The translations under genes and the position numbers were made by a program. From the NCBI GenBank assembly GCA_028641055.1, contig CM054062.1, forward strand, positions 143,718,144 through 143,782,143: a stretch of 64,000 nucleotides of DNA. The letters are read 5' to 3'. The DNA comes from Alopecurus myosuroides (lineage: Eukaryota > Streptophyta > Magnoliopsida > Poales > Poaceae). Shown here one piece after another: positions 1-11,478 of the stretch; within the stretch, counting starts at the first letter, position 1, and each line of letters starts with the position of its first letter. The notes under the pieces were generated by a model. It did no database searches. It saw only the letters and a list, made by a program, of their open reading frames with translations, and was not told the origin of the DNA.

Positions 1-45
1 GATTTGAATTGGAAAGGTAAGGTAATGTGGAATGGAGATACATAC

Positions 46-629
46 TTGTTGGGCCAGTGTAGCAAGCAAGTTGCCTGCACAAGAGAAGGCAGCATCCATT
101 AATAATGACATAGAGAAGGTAGGTCGGGCAGTTTTAGGCATAACTGAAGATTCATTCAAGTCAATCAGTTTTAGGCACTTACTCAGTTGCGTATCCCAAT
201 CTCTCGGCCAAGGGTGTGATGCCGACTAAGCTGAAAAGGAAAACCCATCCTTGCTGTGAAGCATTTGAAGGCAAGATAAGTATGAGAGAGTAGATAATCA
301 TATAGTGTGCTGACGAATGCTGGAAATGAATTGAGAAGGGTGAGCAGTGTGGGGTTCCTTACGTGGTTCCCGGGGAGGTAGTGGAGCGTGATGGCGAGGG
401 GCCCGAATGGCAGGAGCACGTTGATCTTGGCCTGGAAGATGACGATGCGTATGCTCCTGAGCGCCATCCGCCACTTGCTCCTAGGCGAGAGCGACTCCGC
501 GACGGCGGCGAGCGAGCCGATGTGCTCGAAGTCGAGCGACTGCATCTTCCTGGGCGGCGGCGCGGTGCCGGCCAGGATGTCCTCCTCGTCCTGGAACCCT
601 AGCTCGGCATTCTCCGCCGCGCCCATCAT
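46..629 (-). CDS. CAX: Vacuolar cation/proton exchanger (CAX), first three coding exons, partial
   Basis: CAX proteins exchange cytosolic Ca2+ or other divalent cations for vacuolar protons across the tonoplast. Three exons can be read on the minus strand: 363-629, 183-253 and 46-74. Each is bounded by GT-AG signals (donors GTAAGG, GTAAGT, GTATGT) and the reading phases join without a break. Exon 1 gives the soluble N-terminus, with MQSLDFEHIGSLAAVAES, then the first membrane span (KINVLLPFGPLAI). Exon 2 encodes the second span and the CAX signature GITPLAERLGYATE. Exon 3 encodes QLACYTGPT, at the start of the cation-selecting alpha-repeat region. Two adjacent ATGs (629 and 626) can start the protein; no other start keeps the family N-terminus. 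The rest of the gene lies beyond the left edge. The family call is firm, but the CAX member number is not assigned. Confidence 0.93.
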
Positions 630-1130
630 CTGCAGAAATCCAGAGGAAATCAAGAACCGCCACCGATCCGCGTGGCAACCCCCGGACAGCGCACGAATCC
701 CACCTCCGGCGCGAGACGGGCAGATCAGAGAAGAGCGGCCGACGAAATGGGGTTGGGAGGAATTGGGCGCTGGATTCCTGAATCAGCCTCCCTGCTGCTC
801 GTTCGTTTTACTAGTAATCGTCTTTTTCTCCTTCCGCTGGTTTTTGTTGCGCGACGCGACGGGCACGGGACGAAGCTGCCTGCGTGCTTCGGTGCAGTGG
901 GGGGATCCTGCCGTACGCCTGGCCTCGGGCCCACATGCCATAGAGGAGAAAGTGCGCATCAGTGCCTTGCCCACGCTTCGTGGGTGGTGGTCGGGCGCCA
1001 AGGGGAGCTCGCTGGGCCGCTACCCGCCTGCGTACCTCTCCATGGTCCCACCGGATCAAGGTGGGCCCGCGGTGGGTGCCTGGGGTGTTAACGGGACCAG
1101 CTGGTGTAAAAAGGTGCTTTATTAGTTTTT
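630..1130 (-). promoter_or_regulatory. 5' leader and proximal upstream region of the CAX gene
   Basis: This GC-rich stretch directly precedes the CAX start on the minus strand. Immediately before the ATG the minus strand has a pyrimidine-rich tract ending in TTTCTGCAG, which looks like a 3' splice site, so a 5'-UTR intron is possible. No strong TATA box was found close to the start; a weak TAATAAAG lies on the minus strand near 1113-1125. The assignment rests on position only. Confidence 0.4.
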
Positions 1131-2679
1131 GCGCTTGGCTGAGTGAGTGAGGATGATTAGATCTGGTCAGCCTGGATTAGCTAGCTGCACTTGCGCAAAT
1201 GCAGTGTGCACCACTCACTATCAGTGAGTAGTCTGACTCTGAATGCCACTCAGGCACTCACTCAGTGCACACAATGTTGCTCCACTTATAACTGCAAAAA
1301 AGAAAAAGAAAAACTGCAAGTCTGTCAGTGTTTATGTAAAATGTGGCAAGAATGCCCTTAAAACCAAGAATAAAAAAGGGACAAGTACCTGTGGGCTGTG
1401 TTCTAGGACAGGGAGAACATTTAGTCAGTGCCTCGCCATTATGTAGCTACGATTAATTTGTTATTATGGGCAGGAGGCACATGGGGTGCATGTCACCCCC
1501 TCATGCCCATGCACATGATGCTCAAAGAGATCTACCTTCTCATGGTCATGGGGTGTGTGATAACAACCAAGATAGATCCGGGCAGGCAGGTCAACTAGCT
1601 CTACTCTTGTGGTGCGTTGATCAGCTGCATTTGACCGTACAAACAATACCCACCTCTTTTTCCCACTAGCTCCTTGAGGTCTCCTCCGAAAAAACTTGTT
1701 CATTTAGTTTCAGACTGCAGCGTTACAATTTATTAGAGATGCGTATATAACATGTTTCTATTATAGCGGACGAATCCTTACTCCTCAGCGGCATTAGGGG
1801 CCCCCAACCCTAGTCGTATACGGGAGAACATACCATCTACTTGCAAGTTGCAAACATGATCGTGAGGTCACGATATTTTAAAAATAATGATGAAAAATAG
1901 AAAATATATACATATATCAATAATGTAAAACAATACTCACATCAATCCGAAAACAAAACTATTAAAATATAAACAAAATACTACTCTAGCTATGAACAAT
2001 ATTTAGCTTAAACTCTCTCTCGAAACAGGTTTTTGCTCCGCTTTATAAATAAAGCTCAATGGCCGAACAAATACAATGTGATGAGGGGAACCTTTTACAA
2101 GCAGATCAAAGATAGAAAAGAAAAAAACACAAAGGAGAACCAAAATTGCCACCGAGAACCCAGGAACGAACCCGACAAACAAGGCTCCACGACGACGCCC
2201 CCAAGAGGGTAATGACGTAACCCGTCACCGCCGTCGAGACCGAGATGGTGATTTTTTACAGCATAAAAGGTACATGTAGTATTACTGTACTAGTGTTGCG
2301 ATTTTTTATTTCACAATCTTTGGCAACTTTTAAGCAAACAACAAAGAAAAATAAAGGTTCACTCCTGAACATACCTAGCATGATGGAGACAATAAAATTT
2401 GTTAAGATTTGGGGATCACATCAAGATCCACCATGGGCGATAGATCAAGTTCCGAGGAACTTGAACTTAAGAAGAAGGTCAGGTTTGAGGATTTTCAGGC
2501 ATGTGTGCTTAGCCCCTCTAACGAAGAGGTATAATTGTTGCCAGCAAGTTGAACTTCATGATACATCGCATATGTCTTTATCTAGCTTTTATTTCTTGCA
2601 CTAGTTTGTTTGAATCTTGTTTCTAGATCTCTTTGCTTGTTGTTGCTTTATTTTATTTTTCAAGGATGCGTCATGGAAA
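1131..2679. other. Intergenic, AT-rich, no gene recognised
   Basis: I see no coding sequence here. Near 1223-1239 there is a small inverted repeat (ACTCACT, loop ATC, AGTGAGT). The part from about 2030 to 2230 begins with a T-rich run and continues into a GC-richer stretch. It may be the tail of an old non-LTR element in minus orientation, but I could not identify it. Confidence 0.4.
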
Positions 2680-3143
2680 TATGTACGGCTTTACAGAAGA
2701 AGGGACAAGAGGCAAAATTACACCACGGTCGACACAGGCGCCGAGAATGCAATCCACTGATCATGGCTTTACAAAGGGGAACTACTCGCCAAACCTCCAT
2801 CTATCCACCTAAGCTAATCCTCTCCTAAGAAGCCTAGCCGCACGCCAGCGCTCCGCCTCCTCCAATATGCTCCTGTCACCACCACCGACGAGGGGCTTGC
2901 ACCTTCAAACATGACTTGGTTGCAATGTCTCAAGATGCACCACCAGATGAGCACAAGGGCTGTCCACAGTTCATGATCTGAGCCTCAGCCCACTGACTTG
3001 GCCAGTATTCACTCCACCAAGTGATCATCGTGGTTAGCGATCCACGAAGCTAGATCCGAGTGTCGAAGAAAGGTAGTCCAAACCTCTCTCGCAAGGACAC
3101 ACCCCAGTATTAGGTGGTCGGTGATTTCCTCCTGATGGCCACA
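2680..3143 (-). mobile_element. 3' part of split L1-type LINE (LINE-A)
   Basis: Read from 3143 leftwards, the minus strand continues the reverse-transcriptase zinc-binding domain (zf-RVT) that stops at 35345 on the other side of the Copia insertion. The segment begins in frame with CGHQEEITDHLILGCVLARE, which has the H..L...GC pattern of zf-RVT. It then decays through stop codons into the C-terminal tail. The 3' limit near 2680 is approximate because no clean poly(A) tract was found. It is non-functional. Confidence 0.75.
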
Positions 3144-3274
3144 TGTACGACAATGTGATTTGGGGAACCAGCACAACGCACTAGGCGTGGCTTATCTCAT
3201 ATATATAGGGGTATACAGAGTACAATACATGTATAATACAGAAGCTATACAATGGCTAAATACAAGATCTAACA
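3144..3274 (-). repeat. 3' LTR of outer Copia element
   Basis: This is a 131-bp LTR. On the minus strand it opens TGTTAGATC and closes GTACA. By my count it differs from its partner at six positions. A polypurine tract (GAGGGAGGG on the minus strand) lies just inside, at about 3275-3283. TSD CCACA is at 3139-3143. Confidence 0.95.
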
Positions 3275-3768
3275 CCCTCCCTCAATCTTAATGGTGTCCT
3301 AAGGTGATCAACAAGTTAAGATTGCGTCGACAACCTTCAAAGAGAGGTGGTGACAGCGGCTTCGTGAAGATGTCAGCAATTTGATCTTTAGAAGAAACAA
3401 ACTTGATTTATAGTAGCTTGTGTGCAACATGTTCCCTTACAAAATGATAATCGACTTTGATGTGTTTCGTTCGGGCAAGAAATACCGGATTTGAAGAGAG
3501 GTATGTGGCGCCGATGTTGTCACACCAAAGGACAGAAGGCTGATCCTAGGAGAATCCCAACTCGCGAAGTAAAGATTGTACCCAAATGAGCTCCATTGTG
3601 GCATTGGCCACAGCCTTATATTCAGCTTTAGTGCCACTGCGTGACACTGTTGCCTGTTTGCGACACTCCAGACGATTAAGTTAGGAACAAAAAAGACTGC
3701 ATATCCCCCTGGATCGCCGATCATCAGGATTGTCAGCCCAATCCGCATCAGAAAATGCAGAAAGCTAG
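3275..3768 (-). pseudogene. RNase H C-terminal remnant of outer Copia element
   Basis: On the minus strand, with several frame changes, this encodes the end of a Ty1/copia RNase H: the DADWAD-type motif, the region around the catalytic residues, and the terminal KDQIADIFTKPL-type motif. It is the distal piece of the pol gene whose proximal part lies at 30955-35208. The break at 3768/3769 is the insertion site of the SIRE-like element, marked by GCTAG on both sides. It is non-functional. Confidence 0.8.
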
Positions 3769-5209
3769 TGAAAGTGCACTATGGTCAGTTAGAGGGGGGT
3801 GAATAGGTTGACTACCAATTTTTCTTTTCTTTTCTTTATAGTAGGGCTAAGCAAGATAAGATAAGGTTCTCTAGATGTGCATCTAGGTGAGCAACCTATG
3901 AGGACAAGATAATATGCGCAACGGAAGTAAAACGAAAGGTAACAAGATAAACCACAAGTGTAAACAAGGAGACAAGGATATGATTCCCGTAGTTCCTTCT
4001 CAATGAGAAGTACGTCTACGTTGGAGAGGTGGGGAGCCACCTAGGCACTCCTTAATAGCACGGTTGTGCACACCTTATTCTCCATGAGCTTCTCCGGTGA
4101 GGGAGATTCTCGTTTCCACTATGAGGTTGACTTGGAGGCGTTGACCAAACCTTTACATGAGCTCGAGGTCACTCCACAAGATGGATGGAGGCTCTCAAGC
4201 AATCCGAAGCTTCTTGCAACAAGGTGGAAGCTACAAGCACAAGATCTACTAAGGTTTCTAGGCCTCAAGTAGGATTCTAGATCAACTATGTTGTGGTGGA
4301 TGGATTCGAAATTCCTTTGGTGGAAGTGTAGATCTAGGTCTCCTCAAGCTCTCCACAAAGTATGGGAGTGAATGGGTGGACGGAGAGGGAGATCTAGGTG
4401 GGTGAAGCTTTCATTAATGGCTAGAAGAGAGAGAGTGGAAAAGCTAAGCATTTATGAGGAAGGGGAAGGGGTATTTATACCCCTTCCCACAAGTGGCCGT
4501 TGTGCAGTCCCAGTTGCACCGGAGGCTCCGGTGGCCTTATTTTGTGCGCAGCCGCGCATCCCAGATTTGATCTTTAGTTGGGCCAAGGGGGCGGAGGCTC
4601 CGCCCACCGGAGCTGCACCGGAGGTTCCGGTGGAGCCTCCGCCCTTATCCAACAGAACACAGTTTTGGCGGAGCCACCACCGGAAGCTCACCGGATGCCC
4701 AGCCCCTAGCGTGCCAGTTTGAGAGGGCGGAACCCCCGGTGGATAAACCGGAACCTCCGCCCACCGGACCCGCACCGGAGGCTCCGTATCGAACAGAACG
4801 CAGTTTTGGCGGAGCCAACACCGGAGGCGCACCGGAGGCCAATCCCTTAGAGGGCCAGGTGGAGGTGGCGGAGGCTCCGGTGGATTCACCGGAGGCTCCG
4901 CCCACAGGAACTCCACCGGAGGCTCCGTCATGGCCTCCGCTCGTATACACTAGAGGGAGATTTGGGCGGACCTAGCACCGGACCCGCACCGGAGGCTGGG
5001 GCGGAGGTTCCGGTGGTTTCACCGGAGCCTCCGCTCCATACAAAAACTGCCTTCTCAGTTTTGTCTCTTCTAGCTCTTTTCATTTCAAACAAGTTTGTAG
5101 CCCATACAATTTGTATCCTTGATGAACCTGGGCATTTTCATATATCAAGTAAACATTAGTCCAATAGGTATGTTGTCATATAATTACCAAAACGTACGAT
5201 GATCTTTCA
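3769..5209 (-). repeat. 3' LTR of SIRE-like Copia element
   Basis: This is a 1441-bp LTR. Its middle (about 4490-5035) is a GC-rich array of variants of the palindromic core CCGGAGGCTCCGG. Differences in the length of that array explain why it is about 40 bp shorter than its partner. In the first 700 bp I count about 3% substitutions against the right LTR. Confidence 0.93.
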
Positions 5210-5690
5210 TTCTCCCCCTTTTTGGTAATTGATGACAACATCCCTATTTGCATAATCAAATACACAACATGAACGGAGCTCCCCCTAAAGGTATGCTCCC
5301 TTCATGTTGAGAGAATTTAGATGCAATGGTTATATGAGCAATATGAACAATAGTGAGAACACAACACATAATATAATAAGTTCATAAGCTCACGAAGCAT
5401 AATACGAGGTTCACAAAGCATAATACGATACAACGAGGTTCACGACACATAAGAATTTAAAAACCGAAGTTTCCAAATGATAAACCAAACTCCCTCAAGC
5501 AAGAGAAAGATGCAAATCGAAAGATATGCTTGAGGAAGAGCCATGCAAATACCCGCTCCTAATAGATAGATGTCTCTCCCCCTTTGGCATCAAGATACCA
5601 AAAGAGGGAGAAACCGATGCTAACGCCCCGAAGATCACTCGGAGGAGATTTCCATGTCCGGAGAGGGGGCACAGCGACGAGAACTGGTGG
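5210..5690 (-). other. 3' untranslated end of SIRE-like element with two polypurine tracts
   Basis: On the minus strand a purine run (AAAAAGGGGGAGAA) ends exactly at the 3' LTR. A second (CAAAGGGGGAGAGA) lies near 5573-5586, about 365 bp further inside. Both precede similar sequence. Duplicated PPTs are typical of SIRE elements. The DNA between them is AT-rich with no gene. Confidence 0.7.
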
Positions 5691-5694
5691 CTTC

Positions 5695-7426
5695 TTATCC
5701 TTCTTCCTCAGACCACTCAATCAATTTGCCCTTGGAGTCTTTGGCTTGCCACTTGTCCCAGTCGGTGATGCTTGGAAGAACCGGGGAGTCCACGGATTCG
5801 CCACCATCACGACAAAGCGGACGAGCTGCCTGTGCTCTATTGTGATGCTTGAGTTCCTTATCATAGTGGGCTTCCCATTGACGTTGCTCGATCTTCTTGT
5901 TCAACTTGAACACCTTCTTGAGGGCCCTAGCCATCCACTGGAATGCATTGTTAGAAGGAGGAGGACGAGATGGACCGACTTCTTCTTATTCCTCATCAAC
6001 GATGACACGAGGTTTGGCCTTGTTCTTGCGAGGAGCAGGAGTGGGATGCTCATGAGACTCGGTGTGGTCCTTGATGAGGAGTCTCCTCTCCATGTGGGGA
6101 ATCCATTTCTCATCATCAAATGGCTCATCCGGGAACTTGTCCGTCCACACATGCAAGATGATCTTCATAATGTAAGGCCCAAAGCAAGCATTCTTGCGGT
6201 TGATAACCACGTGCCAAAGCTCATTCCATAACATCGAGCTTCTGAGTGGAACTGGCAAGCTACTTCTGATGAGTGAGGAGCATGAGATTCTTCAGAAAGC
6301 CTTGGATCTCATCAACATTCCCCGCCTTAGGGTTCATGGTCTCTCGATAGATGCGAAGCATGATATCATAAGTGGGATAGAGACCTTTGACAAACCCAAC
6401 AACTAATTTCTTCCAGTGGTACAGAGGGGTGAGTTGATCCTTGGCAAGAGATGTAGTGTTGATCTGGTGAACACGGAACCAACCATTGTTGAACTCGTCA
6501 CCATCTGCAAACGGTCCAAAATCTGGGTATCCTCCAAGAATAGTTCCAACCTCAGACCACTTGATTATCAGCTGCCTGCCCTGTGTCATCCAAATAAGAT
6601 TACGCTCGGTCTCATTAGCGAGATGCACTGTGGCCAAGAACTGGCAGACGAGATCTTCATCATAGTCTTGCTGGACACTCATGATGGGAGCGAGTCCAAA
6701 CTTCTCAACAAGCTCAAGTGCCTCCCCAAAATAATTGGGATTCCTTTCCATATGCCCAAAATTAATTGCATGTTGAGGAGCAACATTCTCCTTGGGCTTC
6801 GTCATCAAGATCTCATGGTATATTTGGCTCTGAAATTTAGTGTGGAAGCGATCATCCTTACCCGGGAACTGTGGCATCAAGCGGTCGCGGTCAATGACAT
6901 AGGGATTCTCGCGACGTTCTTTCAAGAATGCAGCCTCAGACATCTTGGAAGCAGTCTTCTCCTTACGAGACAACATCTTCTCGGTAGCCGGGAATCTCTT
7001 GCGCTTGGGCTGAGATGGGTCCAAAGTTTCTTCGATCTCATCGACCCGAGGAGTCTTGCGATGACCCGTGATCTTGTAACGAGTGCCCTTGCCTTTGAAG
7101 CCGGAAGCATATAAGAAAGAAAGCAAGGATAACATGAAGAAAAGGTAATGCTCAAGTTTATAAAGACGCACAAATCCAAGGAACAAAGATATAGATGGTA
7201 TTAGGGTTGAATAACTAGGTTTAGGGCATACGACAAATCCACCCTAAAACTGCAACGATTCAAGCCTAATACACACTATCTAGTTTGCTAGGGTTTGTAC
7301 TCGTGATCTCCTACCCTCAAAACTCCAAATCCACACATCTAGATGTTAAGAACATGGAACTCTTATGCATCCCCATCCATCAACTAGATGAGAGAGAGAG
7401 AGAGAGCACATACCCGCATCATCCAT
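5695..7426 (-). pseudogene. Env-like / plant-transposon-protein ORF downstream of pol
   Basis: The main open stretch (about 6263-7092) encodes a globular protein with LIWMTQGRQLIIKW and NFGHMERNPNYFGEALELVE. It resembles the putative plant transposon protein family found after pol in SIRE-type elements, whose function is unknown. A likely start is ATG at 7426 in a good context (CCACCATGG), giving a 13-nt exon (7414-7426) ended by GTATGT. The matching acceptor is at 7093-7094, so exon 2 starts at 7092 in frame. The hydrophobic stretch upstream of 7092 would then be intron, not a signal peptide. A frameshift near 6260 and a TAA at about 5986 break the C-terminal half, which continues to 5695 as a basic, coiled-coil-like tail. 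Confidence 0.7.
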
Positions 7427-7609
7427 GGTGGAAAGGAAGGAGGAAGAAGACCCCGGGATGACCCAAGGCAAGGAAGAGAGCTCCCGGTGGTGGAGCACCC
7501 AAATCCGGCGGCGAGGACCTTGGGGGCGGCGGCTGTTGGGAGGGAGAAGAAAGAGGGCGAGTGGGGAGAAAATGAGATTGGATCTCATTGACCCCCGCTC
7601 GCCCTGGAA

Positions 7610-7915
7610 CTTATCCCGCAGAACCGCCTCAGGCGGAGCCTCCGGTGGTTTCACCGGAGCCTCCGCCCCTTGTCCAAATAGACCACCAAAATACGGCCCA
7701 CTGGGCAGTTTGCGCCAGCGGAGCCTCCGGTGGGGTCCGGTGGACATGGGCAGTGGAGCCTCCGGTGGTTTCACCGGAGCCTCCGCCCCTAGTACAACAT
7801 CCCACCAAAATATGGTCCGCTGAGCAATTTGCGCCAGCGGAGCCTCCGGTGGGGTCCGGTGGACATTGGCAGCGGAGCCTCCGGTGGTTTCACCGGAGCC
7901 TCCGCCCGACCATGT
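7610..7915. repeat. GC-rich 120-bp tandem repeat with palindromic cores, upstream of env-like ORF
   Basis: Units begin near 7633, 7753 and 7872, a period of about 120 bp, with the third incomplete. Each holds one or more GGAGCCTCCGG cores arranged as short inverted repeats. The same core fills the middle of both LTRs of this element. Predicted proteins across it are proline/glycine artefacts of the repeat. It lies about 200 bp upstream of the env-like ATG. Confidence 0.85.
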
Positions 7916-8361
7916 TTTCACGCGCCAGGATCATGAAAACAAGAGCATTCATAGTGGAATAAGGTTTTGGGCAAAGGAAGCTTGGGTTGGAAATTAGTCA
8001 CTGATATACGAGAGACATTACTCGAGGGGGTTCGCAAGATGCAAAAAGATTGAAAAACCGAACCCGCACGAGTTGTCAAGGGGGAAGTATGATACGCATG
8101 AAAGAGCCAAAAATACCAAGGGTCGGTGGCCGAAGCCACCATGTTTGAGTGTGTACTTTGGCACCGCGAAGATATATCTTGGGTCCAAAAATACTACTCA
8201 CAATTAAGCACAATAAGTCACAAATTGACTAGATATGCAATGATGAATTGATTTTCGCATAATAACAGGAGTGTGTACTCATGATTTGAGTAACGCCCCC
8301 CTATATCCATGCCTACATCCACACCTAATAGCAAGCATAACTAAGGTACATATTCAAGGTT
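7916..8361. other. Spacer between pol and 3' region of SIRE-like element
   Basis: This is non-coding DNA between the RNase H stop on the minus strand and the GC-rich repeat. I see no motif. Confidence 0.5.
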
Positions 8362-10326
8362 TCAAGTGAAGTTGGAAGAATCTATGACATTTAGTTCATT
8401 CCTCAAAGCTCGAAATCTTGGTTCATCAAGGGCCTTCATGAAGATATCGGCAAGTTGATCCTTGGTGGGAACATAGGAGAGATCAATATCACCTTTCTCA
8501 ACATGATCCCGAATGAAGTGATGACGGATCTCAATGTGCTTCGTCTTGGAGTGAAGAACGGGGTTGTAGGCGATCTTGATAGCACTCTCATTATCACAAA
8601 GAAGAGGCACCTTGTCAAAGTGAATACCATAGTCCTTCAAGGTTTGCCTCATCCAAAGTAATTGAGCACAACAACTTGCCACGGAGATATATTCGGCCTC
8701 GATGGTGGAGAGAGCAATGCAATTCTGCTTCTTGGAAGACCAACATACTGAGGAGCGACCAAGGAATTGGCAACCCCCGGATGTGGACTTCTTATATGTC
8801 TTCTCTCTCGCATAATCCGCATCCGAATATCCAATGAGCAGAAAGTTTGAACCCTTGGGATACCAAAGACCAAAGTTTGGGGTATGAACTAAATATTGAA
8901 AGATTCGTTTCACTGCTTCCAAATGACTTTGCCTCAGGGAGGCTTGAAACCTTGCACATTTACCTACGCTATACATGATATCCGGTCTAGATGCACAAAG
9001 GTAGAGCAAAGAGACAATCATGGAGCGGTATACCTTTTGATCTACGTCTTTACCGTTGGGGTCGGGTTTCAAGTCGGTGGTCATGGACATGGGAGTCTTC
9101 ATAGGCTTGGCATCATGCATATTAAATATTTTGAGCATGTCTTGAGTGTATTTGGCTTGTTTGATGAAGGTTCCTTCATGATATTTATTCACTTCAAAGC
9201 CAAGGAAAAACTCCAAATCTCCCATCATAGACATATCAAACCTATCGGTCATAAGATTGCAGAACTCCTCATTGAACAAGGTGTTAGTAGACCCAAAAAT
9301 GATGTCATCCACATAGAGTTGGCATATGAACAAGTCACCTCCAACCGTCTTGGTAAAGAGGGTGGGATCGATTAAACCAACATTAAACCCACGATCCACT
9401 AGAAACTCTTTAAGGTGCTCATACCACGCACGTGGAGCTTGTTTAAGTCCATAGAGCGCCTTATCGAGTTTATAGACATGATCGGGGTGGTTGGGATCCT
9501 CGAAACCCGGAGGTTGCTTGACATATACTAAGTCATTAATGGGACCATTGAGAAAAGAACTCTTAACATCCATTTGTTGTAACTTGAAATTATTATGAGA
9601 TGCATAAGCAAGTAAGATGCGAATGGATTCAAGACGAGCTACAGGGGCAAAGGTTTCACCGAAGTCAATACCTTCGACTTGGGAAAAGCCTTGAGCCACC
9701 AATCTTGCCTTGTTGCGAATGACAATACCATCTTTGTCTTGCTTGTTCTTGAACACCCATTTGGTGCCAATAACATTTTTGCAATCCTTGGGTCTTGGCA
9801 CTAGTTTCCACACTTTGTTGCGCTCGAAGTTATTGAGTTCATCATGCATGGCTTCAAGCCAATCTTGATCTTCGAGTGCTTCATAGACCTTCTTGGGCTC
9901 AATGAAAGAGACAAAAGCATGAGCCTTGCTAAAATCCGCCAATTGTCTCCTAGTGACCACTCTCCCACGAACTTGCCCAAGAATCTTGTCCTCCGTGTGA
10001 CCCGCTCGTTCAAGATTCTCTAGCCTTCTCTTTTCTCTTCGTGCTAGCATCTCCTCCAAGGATTCTTTGGATATAGATTGAGAATCACCTTCTTCATCGG
10101 AGACATGTCCATCTTCATTTCGTCCTTGATCAATAATGGGTGATAGATCACCACTAGGTTGAGCACTCTCAACAATGATGGAATCTTGATCATGATTAGG
10201 ATGAGTCGCTTGGCCTTGGTCATTATCTTGGCCTTGATTGCTTGTTTGACCTTGATCATTAGCTTGAGGGCTTGGTGCATCTTGTTGAGTAGCTTGATCA
10301 TCAATGGGTGTAGTCAATGGCTCCAC
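8362..10326 (-). CDS. Copia reverse transcriptase - RNase H, 654 codons open
   Basis: This is the C-terminal half of the SIRE-like polyprotein. Residues 1-110 are the acidic, glutamine-rich linker. The RT begins near residue 150 ([20 protein letters not shown]), with KWVFKNKQD, the catalytic [10 protein letters not shown] near residue 290 and [10 protein letters not shown]. RNase H follows ([37 protein letters not shown]) and the protein ends soon after [16 protein letters not shown]. In the element it copies genomic RNA into cDNA inside the virus-like particle. The frame is open from 10326 to the stop, but a TGA at 10336-10338 cuts it from integrase, so it is probably not translated from the polyprotein. 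Confidence 0.93.
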   Translation of the reverse strand: MEPLTTPIDDQATQQDAPSPQANDQGQTSNQGQDNDQGQATHPNHDQDSIIVESAQPSGDLSPIIDQGRNEDGHVSDEEGDSQSISKESLEEMLARREKRRLENLERAGHTEDKILGQVRGRVVTRRQLADFSKAHAFVSFIEPKKVYEALEDQDWLEAMHDELNNFERNKVWKLVPRPKDCKNVIGTKWVFKNKQDKDGIVIRNKARLVAQGFSQVEGIDFGETFAPVARLESIRILLAYASHNNFKLQQMDVKSSFLNGPINDLVYVKQPPGFEDPNHPDHVYKLDKALYGLKQAPRAWYEHLKEFLVDRGFNVGLIDPTLFTKTVGGDLFICQLYVDDIIFGSTNTLFNEEFCNLMTDRFDMSMMGDLEFFLGFEVNKYHEGTFIKQAKYTQDMLKIFNMHDAKPMKTPMSMTTDLKPDPNGKDVDQKVYRSMIVSLLYLCASRPDIMYSVGKCARFQASLRQSHLEAVKRIFQYLVHTPNFGLWYPKGSNFLLIGYSDADYAREKTYKKSTSGGCQFLGRSSVCWSSKKQNCIALSTIEAEYISVASCCAQLLWMRQTLKDYGIHFDKVPLLCDNESAIKIAYNPVLHSKTKHIEIRHHFIRDHVEKGDIDLSYVPTKDQLADIFMKALDEPRFRALRNELNVIDSSNFT

Positions 10327-10335
10327 TTGAGTGGG

Positions 10336-11473
10336 TCAGAGTCCTTCTCCCTCCGTCATCCGGTAACCCTCAATGGGGATTATTTCACCAATCCCCATTC
10401 TTCTTATGACGATGGGAGGAATTGCATCTCCTACAACACCATGATCTATACGCCCCCCTTGGGAGCCGTTATCCTCATCAAACACCATGTCTATAGCTTC
10501 TTCAACTTGTCCAGTGGACTTGTTGTATACTCTATAGGCGTGAGCGTTTGTGGCATAGCCAACAAAGATACCCTCATAAGATTTGGTCTCAACTTTTGAC
10601 AACCATTTACCTTTCTTGCGAATGAAGCACTTGCAACCGAAGACCTTGAAGTAAGATACATCCGATTTCTTGCCCGTGAGAATCTCATAGGGAGTGTTGT
10701 TCAATATCTTGTGAAGATATAACCGGTTGGTAGCATGACATGCGGTGGAGACGGCTTCGGCCCAAAAGTTATAGGGAGAAGAGAACTCCGGCAATCATAG
10801 TCCTAGCCGCATCGATCAGAGTCCGGTTCTTTCTCTCCGCAAAACCATTTTTTTGAGGGGTATAAGGAGTGGAATATTGATGAGCAATGCCTTCTTCACT
10901 AAGAAAACCCTCAACAGTATAGTTCTTGAACTCCGAGCCATTATCACTCCGAATGGCCAATATGGTAGCATTGTGTTGGCGCTCCACTAGAGTGATGAAC
11001 TCGATGACTCTCTTTGGAGTCTCACTTTTCCTCTTGAAGAAATACACCCAACAATATCTTGAATAATCATCCACAATCACTAAGCAATACTTCTTTCCTC
11101 CGAGTCTATCATAGGATAGTGGACCAAAGAGATCTAAGTGAATGAGCTCGATAATTCTTGTGGTGGAGATAGTTGTCTTGGTTGGGTGAAGTTCTCCATG
11201 TTGCTTCCCAAAGGCGCAAGAGCTACACACACGATCTTTAGCAAACTTAGACTTGGTTAGTCCTAGAACGTGATTGCCACTTTGGAGGTCATGCAACATT
11301 CTCATATTGGTGTGGGCTAACCGGCGATGCCAAAGCCACCCCACATCAACTTTAGCCATTAGGCATGTCGCGGCACACATGTCTCCTTTAGAGAAGTCCA
11401 CTACATACATGCCGTTCTCGACAAACCCAAAAAAGGCTACTTTAAGAGATGTTTCCCAAGTGACAATCACACT
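10336..11473 (-). pseudogene. Copia integrase with frameshift and stop
   Basis: It reads from the Gypsy insertion site leftwards. The pre-integrase HHCC region (LWHRRLAHTNMRML, CSSCAFGK) is followed by the integrase core, with the acidic residues in LIHLDLFGPL and AIRSDNGSEF and the glutamate in FAERKNRTL. Near 10790 the frame changes and the protein continues as the integrase C-terminal part (FKVFGCKCFIRKKGKW) to a TGA at 10336-10338. The protease half of the junction lies beyond the Gypsy insert at 26516. Confidence 0.88.
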
Positions 11474-11478
11474 CTCTT

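Noticed and set aside
1223..1239. Small inverted repeat as a MITE end
   Set aside because: The 7-bp arms are too short and no partner end or target duplication was found.
4452..4975. Proline/glycine-rich ORFs on both strands in the LTRs (also 30156-30857) and at 7346-7962
   Set aside because: They are translations of the GC-rich palindromic repeat in several frames, with no start context or conserved domain.
4490..5035. Possible CRISPR-like or clustered direct repeats
   Set aside because: The repeats are irregular, palindromic, lie in a retrotransposon LTR and have no unique spacers of constant length. The genome is a plant.
7093..7186. Signal peptide or membrane anchor at the N-terminus of the env-like ORF
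   Set aside because: The hydrophobic residues come from AT-rich sequence just upstream of a good splice acceptor and are probably intron.
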